A stretch of 64,000 nt of DNA, taken from Ectopseudomonas oleovorans. Its GTDB lineage: Bacteria; Pseudomonadota; Gammaproteobacteria; Pseudomonadales; Pseudomonadaceae. Shown here one piece after another: positions 1 through 7,742 of the stretch (its first letter is position 1; each line of letters begins with the position of its first letter). The notes below the pieces were generated by a model that saw nothing but the letters and a program-made list of their open reading frames with translations, had not been told where the DNA came from and did not search any database. Made by a program: the position numbers and the translations under genes. Location: the NCBI RefSeq assembly GCF_003052605.1, contig NZ_QASO01000130.1, positions 148,577 to 212,576 of the forward strand, read 5' to 3'.

Positions 1-163
1 GCAGACTGGGGTAGTCGTCCGGCAGTTGCCGGGCGGCTTCGGCTAACAGGGAAAGGTGCGAATCACCCGTGCACAGGATCACCAGATCGGCAGGCGTCTG
101 GCCGAGGTCGGCGATGCTGTCTGCCGGCAGTTGAGCGCCGGGTTGGGTGCGCAGTAAGTGCAT
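1..163 (-). CDS. cobN: Cobaltochelatase subunit CobN, N-terminal fragment cut by the window edge
   Basis: Read on the minus strand from an ATG at 161-163, the frame is open to the window edge and begins MHLLRTQPGAQLPADSI, then continues through DLVILCTGDSHLSLL. This matches the start of Pseudomonas CobN, the large ATP-using subunit that inserts cobalt into hydrogenobyrinic acid a,c-diamide in aerobic B12 synthesis. It lies directly downstream of cobW in the same direction, the usual cobW-cobN order. Only about 54 residues of a protein of well over 1,000 are visible, so the call rests on these residues and the context. Confidence 0.85.
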   Translation of the reverse strand, partial: MHLLRTQPGAQLPADSIADLGQTPADLVILCTGDSHLSLLAEAARQLPDDYPSL

Positions 164-180
164 CTACGAATCCAAGTACA

Positions 181-231
181 TCGCCCGCAAGCGGGCTCCT
201 ACAGGGTGTGTAGGAGCCCGCTTGCGGGCGA
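181..231. repeat. REP-like perfect inverted repeat between cobW and cobN
   Basis: Two perfect 23-bp arms, 181-203 and 209-231, flank the 5-nt spacer gggtg. The arm contains the CGGGCTCCTACA core typical of Pseudomonas REP sequences. It fills the 74-bp cobW-cobN gap and would form a very strong hairpin in the cobW-cobN transcript. It could reduce read-through or protect the upstream message, but it has no T-run and is not a standard terminator. Confidence 0.8.
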
Positions 232-237
232 TCATTA

Positions 238-1287
238 TCAAGCCAGCGCCGCCTTCAGCTCGGCTTCGATAGCCGCGCGGTCGAGCTGCTGGCCGATCAC
301 CACCAGGCGGCTCAGGCGCGGCTCGTCGGCCTGCCAGGCGCGGTCGAAGTGGCGGTCGAAACGCTGGCCAACGCCCTGCACCAGCAGACGCATGGGTTTG
401 CCAGGGATGGCAGCGAAGCCTTTCACACGCAGGATGCCGTACTTGGCCACAGCGTCCTTCAACGCAGCCAGCAGGCGCGCCTCCTCTGTTTCCGGTAGTT
501 CCACGTGGAACGAGTCGAATTCCTCATGATCGTGGTCTTCGTCTTCATCGTCATGGTGGGTGCGACGGCTGTCGATATGCAGCTCGGTTTCGCTGTTCAG
601 GCCGAGTAGCACGTCCAGCGGCAGTTCGCCGCCGTGCGCCTCGATCACCTTGACTGCCGGCGGCAGCTCTTCGGCCACCTCGGCGCGCACGGCGGCCAGT
701 GCCTCGGCGTCGAGCAGATCGGCCTTGTTGAGGATCACCAGGTCGGCGCTGGCCAACTGGTCGGCGAACAGCTCGTGCAGCGGCGATTCGTGGTCGAGGT
801 TGGGGTCGAGCTTGCGCTGCTCGTCCACCTGATCGGGGAAGGCGGCGAAGGTGCCGGCGAGCACCGCCGGGCTGTCGACCACAGTGATCACCGCGTCGAC
901 CGTGCAGGCGTTGCGGATTTCCGGCCAGTTGAAGGCCTGCACCAAAGGCTTGGGCAGCGCCAGGCCACTGGTCTCGATGAGGATATGGTCAAGATCGCCA
1001 CGGCGCGCCACCAGCTCGCGCATCACCGGGAAGAATTCTTCCTGCACGGTGCAGCACAGGCAGCCGTTGGCCAGTTCGAAAACACGGCCATTGGCCTCCT
1101 CCTCGCTGCAGCCGATGGAGCATTGCTTGAGGATTTCGCCATCGATGCCCAGCTCGCCGAACTCGTTGACGATCACCGCGATACGGCGGCCGCCGGCATT
1201 GGCCAGCAGGTGACGCAGCAGAGTGGTTTTGCCGGCACCGAGAAAACCGGTGACGATGGTGACAGGCAGTTTGGCGAGGGTTTTCAT
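238..1287 (-). CDS. cobW: CobW, GTP-binding metallochaperone of cobalamin synthesis
   Basis: 349 residues from the ATG at 1287 (MKTLAKLPVTIVTGFLGAGK). The G3E GTPase features are plain: Walker A GFLGAGKTTLL, the CXCC metal motif as NGCLCCTVQEE, the NKAD guanine motif (LVILNKADLL), and a His/Asp-rich linker (THHDDEDEDHDHEE) before the CobW C-terminal domain. Family knowledge gives a role in delivering cobalt to the CobN chelatase. The frame stays open upstream to 1428, but that part runs into the riboswitch, so 1287 is preferred. It is read towards cobN and controlled by the riboswitch at 1397-1560. A ParB-site core lies inside its 3' half at 498-511. Confidence 0.95.
   Translation of the reverse strand: MKTLAKLPVTIVTGFLGAGKTTLLRHLLANAGGRRIAVIVNEFGELGIDGEILKQCSIGCSEEEANGRVFELANGCLCCTVQEEFFPVMRELVARRGDLDHILIETSGLALPKPLVQAFNWPEIRNACTVDAVITVVDSPAVLAGTFAAFPDQVDEQRKLDPNLDHESPLHELFADQLASADLVILNKADLLDAEALAAVRAEVAEELPPAVKVIEAHGGELPLDVLLGLNSETELHIDSRRTHHDDEDEDHDHEEFDSFHVELPETEEARLLAALKDAVAKYGILRVKGFAAIPGKPMRLLVQGVGQRFDRHFDRAWQADEPRLSRLVVIGQQLDRAAIEAELKAALA
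498..511. promoter_or_regulatory. parS-like ParB site core inside cobW
   Basis: The 14-bp palindrome GTTCCACGTGGAAC is identical to the core of the two parS sites in recF (59754, 60384); only the outermost bases of the 16-mer differ (A and G rather than T and A). An exact 14-mer like this is very unlikely by chance in 64 kb. It lies within coding sequence of cobW, and the window also encodes ParA and ParB. Confidence 0.75.
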
Positions 1288-1396
1288 GGCGGGCCCCGTG
1301 GCGTCGGTAAGTTCGGCGGACGGGTACGCGCAGGCGAGCACGCAAGGGCGTGCTGGCCGCGTCGGATCACCCCGTCCGAGCAAGTGGCTAGTCAGT

Positions 1397-1560
1397 CGAG
1401 GCAGGTCTCCTGGCTCACGGTCGCGCATCGCGTGCCCTTCACCTTCCCGCCTAAGGCAGTGGTGTATTGAAGGGTTTAAGACCGTTTACAGTTGCGGGGG
1501 CAGCCAGGGCATCACCCTGTTCCCTCTTAGCTCCCCAGCGGTTAGCCGGGAAGAACCTCG
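1397..1560 (-). promoter_or_regulatory. Cobalamin (AdoCbl) riboswitch upstream of cobW-cobN
   Basis: On the minus strand the region contains the invariant B12 box GCTGCCCCCGCAACTGTA (complement at about 1489-1506), the upstream AGGGAA...GGTG segment, and the 3' element GCCAGGAGACCTGCC (complement near 1400-1416). GAGG and CCTC at the two ends can pair as the basal stem. The element lies about 110 nt before the cobW start, so B12 binding should lower expression of cobW and cobN. Boundaries are approximate because no folding was run. Confidence 0.9.
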
Positions 1561-1661
1561 AAAGCGAGAAGGCTACGCAGGCCGCAGCGGCCGGTCAATC
1601 ACGGTTGACCGCTGGCAGGTGCCATGATGAGCTACGCCACCGCTAAGCCCGAATACCACTC

Positions 1662-2099
1662 ATGTTGCCGACCACCTCCGATCATCCTTCTGCCTCATCG
1701 ATACAGGTCGTCGCCGGGCTGGGATGTCGACGTGGCTGCAGCCAGGACGAGCTGCTCGACCAGCTTATCCACAGCCTGGCTCGGCATGAGCTGACGGTGG
1801 ACAACCTCGCCGGCCTGGCCAGCATCGCCCACAAGCGCAACGAAGCCAGCCTGCATGGCCTGGCCGAGCACCTGGCCCTGGAGTTGGTGTTCTTCGCACC
1901 CGAGCAACTGAGCACCTATCAAGCCATGACCACCGGCAGTGCATTGACTCAAGCAGCCACAGGCAGTCCCGCCGTAGCGGAGCCTTGTGCCCTGGCATTG
2001 GCAGCGCGCCTGGGCACATCGCCCTGCCTGCTCGGAGAGAAAACCCGCAGCGCCAGCGCCACCTGTGCGCTAGCCACCTTCGATAGAGAACCTGCATGA
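1662..2099 (+). CDS. cobE: CobE / CbiG C-terminal-like cobalamin biosynthesis protein
   Basis: 145 residues. The stretch VVAGLGCRRGCSQDELLDQL and the later SPAVAEPCALALA are typical of the small CobE family, equivalent to the C-terminal part of CbiG. CobE is needed for aerobic B12 synthesis, but its exact reaction is not firmly settled. The start used (ATG at 1662) has no clear ribosome site; translation could begin closer to residue 15, where conservation begins. The stop overlaps the cobM start (ATGA, 2096-2099), so the two are translationally coupled. A perfect DnaA box lies inside at 1765. Confidence 0.85.
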   Translation: MLPTTSDHPSASSIQVVAGLGCRRGCSQDELLDQLIHSLARHELTVDNLAGLASIAHKRNEASLHGLAEHLALELVFFAPEQLSTYQAMTTGSALTQAATGSPAVAEPCALALAARLGTSPCLLGEKTRSASATCALATFDREPA

Positions 2100-3045
2100 C
2101 CGTCTACTTTATCGGTGCCGGCCCCGGCGATCCTGAACTGATCACCGTCAAGGGCCAGCGACTTATCCACAGCTGCCCGGTGATTCTCTATGCCGGCTCG
2201 CTGGTGCCCGAAGCCGTGCTGCAAGGTCACAGCGCCGAGCAGGTAGTCAACACCGCCGAGCTGCACCTGGGCGAGATCATCACGCTGCTACGCCAGGCCC
2301 ATGAACGCGGCCTGGACGTGGCCCGCGTGCACTCGGGCGACCCGTCGCTATACGGCGCCATTGGCGAACAGATTCGCGAGCTGCGGGCGCTCGGCATCCC
2401 CTTCGAGATCATTCCCGGGGTCACTGCCACCGCTGCCTGTGCGGCGTTGCTGGAATCCGAGCTGACCCTACCCGGCATTGCTCAGACGGTGATCCTCACC
2501 CGCTACGGCACCTCCTCGCCGATGCCCGAGGGCGAGCAACTACACGACCTGGCGCGACACCGCGCAACCCTGGCCATCCACCTCGGCGTGCGCCATCTAC
2601 CGGCCATCGTCGAAGAACTACTGCCGCACTATGGCGCCGACTGCCCCATCGCGATTATCCACAGAGCGAGTTGGCCGGATCAGGACTGGGTGCTGGGCAC
2701 ACTGAGCGATATCGAAGAAAGGGTCGCCGCCAAGGACTTCCGCCGCACGGCGCTGATCCTGGTCGGCCGCGTGCTCAATCCAGGCGCCTTCGCGGAATCT
2801 GCGCTGTATGACGCAGCGCATCGGCACCTCTACCGCCCCGGCAGTGCCTGAACCCTGGCGATAAACCGTACAAAGCGCTGAAAGCCTTTCCGCGTGAGGC
2901 CTTCAGAGCTTTATCAACAGGATAGGAAGCGACTTATCCAATCAAGCTGTGGATAGTGGGCAAGCTGGCGAGCACTTTCTGTACAACTGACTGTAGAGCC
3001 CTATTTTCAACGGCTTCAGCCAACTGTCACGAGGATATCCACAGC
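1765..3045. other. Cluster of DnaA-box sequences over cobE-cobM and the gap behind it
   Basis: TTATCCACA occurs exactly at 1765-1773, 2163-2171 and 2655-2663. One-mismatch relatives follow in the non-coding tail after cobM: tgtggatag near 2949 and atatccaca near 3036. The coding ones use CTT-ATC-CAC, with a leucine codon (CTT) that is rare in this GC-rich genome. About 0.5 exact copies would be expected in 64 kb on both strands; this 1.3-kb stretch has three. Binding is inferred only. Confidence 0.5.
2096..2851 (+). CDS. cobM: CobM, precorrin-4 C11-methyltransferase
   Basis: 251 residues, a full-length SAM-dependent tetrapyrrole methylase. It shows the family's opening glycine motif VYFIGAGPGDPELITVKG, then HSGDPSLYGAIGEQ and the IIPGVTATAACAALL segment characteristic of the C11 enzyme. 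It methylates precorrin-4 at C11 in the aerobic B12 pathway. It overlaps cobE by four bases and is the last gene of that operon. From 2852 to 3073 there is no gene, only DnaA-box-like words. Confidence 0.95.
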   Translation: MTVYFIGAGPGDPELITVKGQRLIHSCPVILYAGSLVPEAVLQGHSAEQVVNTAELHLGEIITLLRQAHERGLDVARVHSGDPSLYGAIGEQIRELRALGIPFEIIPGVTATAACAALLESELTLPGIAQTVILTRYGTSSPMPEGEQLHDLARHRATLAIHLGVRHLPAIVEELLPHYGADCPIAIIHRASWPDQDWVLGTLSDIEERVAAKDFRRTALILVGRVLNPGAFAESALYDAAHRHLYRPGSA

Positions 3046-3073
3046 TTGATCCACGCCAACTGTGAGCAACTGC

Positions 3074-3286
3074 TCAGAGCTGTACTTCCACCCGTTTGAT
3101 ACCCAAGCCACGCAGCTCAACCATCAACGCATCCAGACTGGTAAAGGTCTGCACCTGCTCGGCAGCGTCCACCAGAAAGAAGCTGCGCCCCGCATCCTTG
3201 TTGAAGAACACGATCCATTCGCTGGTATTGCCCGGGTTGACCATGACCTGGGTGTGGAACACCACGCCATCGGCCAACCTGGTGGC
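3074..3286 (-). pseudogene. Small conserved-type protein lacking its N-terminus at the island's left edge
   Basis: The minus-strand frame reads LADGVVFHTQVMVNPGNTSEWIVFF and ends at 3074 after KRVEVQL, about 67 residues. No ATG or ribosome site is available: the frame meets a stop three codons before the TTG, and this stop lies in the sequence that begins the transposon-end repeats at 3288. The gene therefore looks beheaded by island insertion. It points the same way as glmS, so in the ancestor it may have been the next gene after glmS. I do not recognise its function. Confidence 0.5.
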
Positions 3287-3287
3287 T

Positions 3288-3433
3288 TACAAATAATTCT
3301 GACAATTTCAGAACTATAAATCGGGGGCTGAGGTCGATTAGAGTCAGCTTTCAAATAATAATATTTCGACAATCAACGTGTAGAGAACTGACTAGAACAA
3401 CGATTTTTGCCAAAATATTTTGACAATTTCACC
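3288..3433. repeat. Left end of the island: three TnsB-site-like repeats
   Basis: Three imperfect repeats start with CAAAT/CAAAA and carry GACAAT: TACAAATAATTCTGACAATT at 3288, TCAAATAATAATATTTCGAC at 3351 and CCAAAATATTTTGACAATTT near 3410. The outermost shares TACAAATAA, in inverted orientation, with the 20-bp repeats at 34883-34941. Repeated transposase sites at each end are a hallmark of Tn7-like elements. No matching target duplication was found (TGGCT on the left, TCCCA on the right), so the exact left terminus is uncertain. Confidence 0.55.
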
Positions 3434-3921
3434 GTACATACAACGTGCATGCTGTGGAGCCCAAGATTGCTGCTGCAACTTAGGCTTTGGCATCACACTG
3501 CTGCAACTCTACAGCACATAAAACCTTTGCCGCGCCTCACTCCGTTGACCTGCAGACCCTGCTCAAGAGGCGCGTAGGAACAACAAGACACTGCCTCCAC
3601 GGAGCAGCGCCTCGTCGAACCGCCATCTCCACGGTGCTAGAGCACCTTGTTCATGCTTGCCACTGAGGTGAAAAAGCGGAAAAGGCATGAGATATTTGGT
3701 CTATCCAGATCCCAGGAGCGCGATTTTTCGCAGCCAGCGATGTAAGGCTCGCGCTATCGAGGCGTTAGCCGGTCATTACTCCGTAGCGCCAATGTGCCGG
3801 CCGTTGCGAATATCGCGCGGCGGTTTTTTGCAACGATCTCAATAAGCCAACGTACATGCCGCGCTGGTGATGGCCGTCGCATGCCCGCAGCCACGATCGG
3901 AGATGCCGCTGTACTCGGATT
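3434..3921. other. Stretch without a recognisable gene
   Basis: No frame here has a plausible start and family resemblance. The base composition is mixed and the stretch leads directly into an IS3 remnant, so it is probably decayed mobile DNA. Confidence 0.4.
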
Positions 3922-4098
3922 GCGGCAGGGAGCTGTTGGGATAATGCGGCGATAGAGAGCTTTTTCAGCTCGTTTAACGCCGAACTGGTGTACCTGACTC
4001 GCTATGAAGCGAAAACCGACCTGCTCGACTACATCCGCTTATACAATCACCCTCGGCGCCACTCGACGCTGGGCTACCTTAGTCCGATCAAGGTTTGA
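3922..4098 (+). pseudogene. Remnant of an IS3-family orfB (C-terminal end only)
   Basis: The frame ending at the TGA at 4096-4098 reads CWDNAAIESFFSSFNAELVY and then DLLDYIRLYNHPRRHSTLGYLSP. This is the last catalytic-Glu block and tail of an IS3-family OrfB integrase-type transposase. The D-D part and orfA are absent, so it is a dead fragment of about 58 codons. It is unrelated to the nearly complete IS3 element at 18579. Confidence 0.85.
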
Positions 4099-4304
4099 GC
4101 GGCCAAACGCGAGCAGTAGCTCTCAACTATCTGTCCGCCAACCCCGGGACAGACCTGCCTAGTTGCTTTCAGCTTCTAGTGTGTCGTTGGGCGAAGCCTG
4201 CAACACTCCTAACAAGTTTTTCAGATAAGAGGGAGCATGATGTTTCAAATCCATCGGATGCGGGCTCTGACGCTAGTGTTCGCCAACGCCAAGAGTTCAC
4301 CGCA

Positions 4305-4739
4305 ATGATCCCTCAACGTTCCAATATGACCTGGAACCTGCTGCTGCTAACCTGGCTGTTCGCACTGGTATCGACCCTGTCCGCGCTGTTCATTGGTGAG
4401 GTAATGGGCCAAGCACCCTGCGTGTTGTGCTGGTTCCAGCGTGCCTTTATGTTTCCGCTGGCGGTGATTCTGGCCATCGCCTGCTACCGCTCGGATTTTA
4501 CAGTCTGGCGTTATGCCCTACCGCTGACCACTATCGGTGCGGCACTGGCATTTGTTCACACGCTGCTCTATGCAGGGCTGATTCCACAGCCGATCCAGCC
4601 CTGCACGGCCACCGGTCCATCCTGCTCAGGCGCCGGAATGACCCTCTTCGGCGTGGTGCCCCTGCCGGCACTCGCCTTGTTCGCTTTTATCCTTATCGCC
4701 ATCCTGCTCATTATCATCCGTCGGAGAACCACCCCATGA
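4305..4739 (+). CDS. DsbB/BdbC-type disulfide oxidoreductase, inner membrane
   Basis: 144 residues from the ATG at 4305; an in-frame ATG at 4326 is an alternative. Four hydrophobic spans are visible. The first periplasmic loop carries APCVLCWFQR, giving the CxxC that faces the quinone side, and the second loop has a separated cysteine pair (QPCTATGPSCSG). This is the DsbB/BdbC plan, which re-oxidises a periplasmic thiol oxidase using quinone. The stop overlaps the start of the thioredoxin-fold gene (ATGA at 4736), so the two form a matched pair. Confidence 0.85.
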   Translation: MIPQRSNMTWNLLLLTWLFALVSTLSALFIGEVMGQAPCVLCWFQRAFMFPLAVILAIACYRSDFTVWRYALPLTTIGAALAFVHTLLYAGLIPQPIQPCTATGPSCSGAGMTLFGVVPLPALALFAFILIAILLIIIRRRTTP

Positions 4740-5416
4740 ATCGCCGTTCCGTGGTCCTGATCGTCAGTGTCGTGATCCTGGCCGTCTTTGCTGCCGCCGC
4801 ATTCTTCTATTCCCCCTCGCAGTCGCCTCAACAGGCCCAGGCTCCCGGTTCGACCGCCCAAGAGACCGGGACACAACCCAAACAGAACGGCGGCCAATTG
4901 GTTCGCTTCCACTCACCAGTGTTCGGTCCGGCGCAGGCTCCAGTGACCATCGTCGAATTCTTCGATCCTTCATGCGAGGCATGCCGCGCCTTCCATCCCT
5001 ATGTGAAGCAGATCCTCGCCGAGAACCCGGAAGATGTACGTCTAGTGCTGCGCTATGTACTGTTTCATCAGGGTTCGGAAGAAGTGGCGCGGATGCTGGA
5101 GGCGGCGCGTAAGCAAAATCTCCATGAAAAAGTGCTGGAGGCTGTGCTGGAGGCCCAACCCGGTTGGCACGACGACCCCAAGGTAACGCAGGCATGGGCT
5201 GCTGCAGAGCGCGTCGGTTTGAACTTGGAACAGGCCCGCCAGGACATGCATACGCCTGGCGTCAACGCCGTGCTGGAAACGGACATGCAGGACGTTAAGG
5301 CCGTTGGGGTTCGTGGCACGCCGACTTTTTTTGTCAATGGTCGTGCGCTCAGCGAGTTTGGCCCGGAGCCGCTGCGCCAATTGGTGAACAGCGAAGTGGC
5401 CAAGGCACGGGAATGA
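4736..5416 (+). CDS. Periplasmic DsbA/DsbG-like thioredoxin-fold protein
   Basis: 226 residues. A signal-anchor (VVLIVSVVILAVFAAAAFF) is followed by a Gln/Pro-rich linker and a thioredoxin domain from about residue 55. The active site reads FFDPSCEACRAFHP (CEAC), and the cis-Pro loop reads GVRGTPTFFVNG. It is the likely partner of the DsbB-like protein encoded immediately upstream, forming disulfides in exported proteins. Partnership is inferred from overlap and family. Its substrate is unknown; cysteine-containing metal-handling proteins would fit the island. Confidence 0.85.
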   Translation: MNRRSVVLIVSVVILAVFAAAAFFYSPSQSPQQAQAPGSTAQETGTQPKQNGGQLVRFHSPVFGPAQAPVTIVEFFDPSCEACRAFHPYVKQILAENPEDVRLVLRYVLFHQGSEEVARMLEAARKQNLHEKVLEAVLEAQPGWHDDPKVTQAWAAAERVGLNLEQARQDMHTPGVNAVLETDMQDVKAVGVRGTPTFFVNGRALSEFGPEPLRQLVNSEVAKARE

Positions 5417-5420
5417 CACT

Positions 5421-5882
5421 ATGAGCGCGCTGGAAAATCGCGTGCCACCGCTGCTCGTGGCAGGCCTGATCGCTGTGCTGATGGGTTTGTCGGGAACCAA
5501 ATTGCCGGGTTTCGAACTGGCATGGACCGCGCGCCTGACCTTCGCTTTGCCGGTACTGCTCCTGGGGCTCGGCGTGTGCCTCGCCGGCGTCCTGTCGTTT
5601 CGCCGCGCGCGTACAACGGTTAAACCATTGCAGCCGCAGCAGGCTTCGGCATTAGTGGAGGCTGGCATCTACCGGTACAGCCGCAACCCCATGTACTTAG
5701 GCTTTGCCATTATCCTGGCGGCTTGGGCGCTGGTCTTGGCTTCGCCTCTAACCCTGCTTGGCGTGGTTGCTTTCGTGCTGTACATGAACCGTTTCCAGAT
5801 CACACCCGAAGAGTGGGCGCTGGAAGCACTGTTCGGCGAATCATTCGCCCGCTACCGTGCACGAGTCCGCCGCTGGCTCTGA
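5421..5882 (+). CDS. Membrane methyltransferase of the ICMT/PEMT type
   Basis: 153 residues with four or five hydrophobic spans and the C-terminal signature YRYSRNPMYLGF...EEWALEALFGESFARY, which marks the isoprenylcysteine carboxyl methyltransferase / phospholipid methyltransferase superfamily. It starts four bases after the thioredoxin gene, so it belongs to the same operon. The bacterial substrate is not known. The following 5883-6097 contains no recognisable gene. Confidence 0.8.
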   Translation: MSALENRVPPLLVAGLIAVLMGLSGTKLPGFELAWTARLTFALPVLLLGLGVCLAGVLSFRRARTTVKPLQPQQASALVEAGIYRYSRNPMYLGFAIILAAWALVLASPLTLLGVVAFVLYMNRFQITPEEWALEALFGESFARYRARVRRWL

Positions 5883-6097
5883 GCGTCGGCGGCGGTAGCG
5901 ACTGGCGGGGCTTACTCGTCGCGGCAGCCTGCTGAAGGTGCCACGACCTAGCCTGATCTCCTCGTGGCGAGCTACTTTGGCCACATGCCGTTAGCATTTC
6001 TAAGGTCAAGGGCATAGCGCCAACGAGTGCCGCACGCGAATTCGCTCCGTTGATATCGAGTTAACTGTCAAGTGACAGCGGTAAAAGCAAAGCAGGC

Positions 6098-7018
6098 TTA
6101 TGCTTCGCTGCGATGATTTTCGGCCTGCCTGGTGTCGATACAAACACTGCCGTCTAGCTCCATTTCAAGTGTCGAGTGGCTGACTTTGAATTGCTCATGG
6201 AGTACTCGTTTTAAATCGGTCTTCACTCGTTCGATATCAGGCAGACTAGCCTTCTTTATGACAACGTGGGCTTCCAATGCAATTGTATGTTCCGCGATTT
6301 CCCAAACATGTACGTGGTGAACGCTCTCAACATCGTCTACTTGCTCCATGACGTTGATTATATCGGCGATGGAAACCCCTTCTGGTGCGCCTTCCATCAA
6401 CAAGTGAATGGTTTTAGGCAGCATGCTAAAGCCCTGCCAGAGCACGTAACCAGCAATCATCAGCGTCAGTACAGTATCCGCCCAGTACCACCCATAAAGA
6501 AGTATCAATGTCCCGGCGATAACCACTCCAACGGAGGCCAGTGCATCCGACACATTGTGCAAAAATGCCGCCTTTATGTTCATGCTGTCCTTAGACATCG
6601 AGTATGTGAGAAAGGCAGTGACGATATCTACAACCAAGGCTACTCCTGCGACCACGACCACCGTCCAACCTTCAATGGGCTGCGGGGAAAACAACCGGCC
6701 TATGGCCTCATAGATAAGATAGAGGCCGACGATAATCAGCGTGACCAAGTTGATCAAAGCCGCTATGGTTTCACTGCGCCGGTAGCCAAAGGTTTTAAAA
6801 GCATCTGGCGGCCTGCGACCGATTTTACGTGCGATCAGCGCAATAACCAGTGATGCGGCATCGCTCAAATTATGTAGTGCGTCTGCTATGAGCGATAAGC
6901 TACCAGAAAGTATTCCGCCGACTATTTGCGCCAGTGTTAATGCTGTATTGACGCCAATAGCAGCGATTAGACGCTTATCGCCTATGGCTTCAGTATTATG
7001 GTTATGTTCGTGAACCAT
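6098..7018 (-). CDS. czcD: CzcD-type zinc/cadmium/cobalt CDF exporter
   Basis: 306 residues starting MVHEHNHNTEA. Six membrane spans are visible, with the metal-site pairs HNLSDA in span 2 (SLIADALHNLSDAASLVIA) and HNVSDA in span 5, both the H-x3-D form used for Zn2+. The cytoplasmic C-terminal domain (VESVHHVHVWEIAEHTIALE) is also typical. CDF proteins exchange cytoplasmic divalent metal for protons. Candidate CzcR boxes lie upstream at 7234 and 7294, between this gene and the divergent PtrA-like gene. Its codon use is more AT-rich than the core genes, consistent with transfer. Confidence 0.93.
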   Translation of the reverse strand: MVHEHNHNTEAIGDKRLIAAIGVNTALTLAQIVGGILSGSLSLIADALHNLSDAASLVIALIARKIGRRPPDAFKTFGYRRSETIAALINLVTLIIVGLYLIYEAIGRLFSPQPIEGWTVVVVAGVALVVDIVTAFLTYSMSKDSMNIKAAFLHNVSDALASVGVVIAGTLILLYGWYWADTVLTLMIAGYVLWQGFSMLPKTIHLLMEGAPEGVSIADIINVMEQVDDVESVHHVHVWEIAEHTIALEAHVVIKKASLPDIERVKTDLKRVLHEQFKVSHSTLEMELDGSVCIDTRQAENHRSEA

Positions 7019-7233
7019 TGATTTATAACCGCCTATTAAAAAACCAGTATTAGACTAATGGCTAGCAAGCCAAACAGCTGCCCATCAACAAATAGAAAAT
7101 AATAGCCATTTATATCGTCTTGCACGGAAACAGCTTCCAAACCATTGACAGGAATCCGACCACCACCGCCCGCGTTCGTGCGTCATTCCCTACAAACTGC
7201 CGATAACAGGCCGACCCTTGTCATGATCTGAAT

Positions 7234-7249
7234 ATGACAGATCTGTAAT
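7234..7249. promoter_or_regulatory. Candidate CzcR operator between czcD and the PtrA-like gene
   Basis: ATGACAGATCTGTAAT differs at three positions from the palindrome ATTACAAATTTGTAAT found before czcC/oprD, and keeps the spacing of the ACA and TGT half-sites. It is about 215 bp before czcD and about 170 bp before the PtrA-like gene. Confidence 0.5.
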
Positions 7250-7293
7250 CTTTCGATCATTCTGTGGGCCCAAGCTGCACTGCCGAACATCGC

Positions 7294-7314
7294 ATTACAT
7301 TTCAATAATGTAAT
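7294..7314. promoter_or_regulatory. Second TTACA/TGTAA palindrome before the PtrA-like gene
   Basis: CATTACATT and AATGTAATG form a perfect 9-bp inverted repeat around TCAAT. The half-sites match the candidate CzcR boxes but are 9 rather than 6 bp apart, so they might be two half-sites or a site for another regulator. Confidence 0.4.
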
Positions 7315-7420
7315 GTTTGGCTCACACTGCCGTTATCTTCAGTCACGCAAAATTCATTCGAACCTGTAGAGCTCACAGGAAAAGCTCAACAAACCACTTT
7401 GAATTTGGCGAGGACTGTCT

Positions 7421-7636
7421 ATGAATCTGTTGAAAGCTGTTGTTGTTGGATCTGTAATCTTCGGCTCCGCATTGTCTTATGCGGGAGATGGCTACGATCG
7501 TTCAATGAAATTCAATGAAAAATTCCGTGCAGATCAAAAAAGAATTCACGGATCCGAGGCTGCTGAAAAAAAATTAGACGCTCTAGAAGCTAAGAGTACG
7601 CGACCAGATCAGAGCAATATGCAAATCAAGAAATAA
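7421..7636 (+). CDS. Small secreted PtrA-like protein
   Basis: 71 residues: a signal peptide (MNLLKAVVVGSVIFGSALSYA, cleavage near SYA-GD), then a charged helix-rich tail beginning GDGYDRSMKFNEKFRADQ. The (D/E)RSM-x-F segment resembles PtrA, the copper-induced small periplasmic protein of Pseudomonas. AGGA lies just before the ATG. It is divergent from czcD, with the two TTACA/TGTAA boxes in between. A periplasmic metal-stress role is inferred from context only. Confidence 0.6.
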   Translation: MNLLKAVVVGSVIFGSALSYAGDGYDRSMKFNEKFRADQKRIHGSEAAEKKLDALEAKSTRPDQSNMQIKK

Positions 7637-7715
7637 ACTAAAACTGACTAACCGCTTCATTCCGAACAATCTCCGCCTCCGATAGCTTCAGAATACCGTT
7701 GGTAAAGTTGTATTT

Positions 7716-7742
7716 CAAGCGCCTTTCGAGGCGCTTTTTTTG
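7716..7742 (+). terminator. Rho-independent terminator after the PtrA-like gene
   Basis: AAGCGCC-TTTC-GAGGCGCTT forms a GC-rich stem followed by TTTTTT. It is about 80 bp after the stop codon of the 71-residue gene. Confidence 0.75.

Noticed and set aside
3124..3372. 82-codon minus-strand frame starting MSKYYYLKADSNRP
   Set aside because: It begins in the transposon-end repeats and continues in the wrong frame of the truncated gene at 3074.
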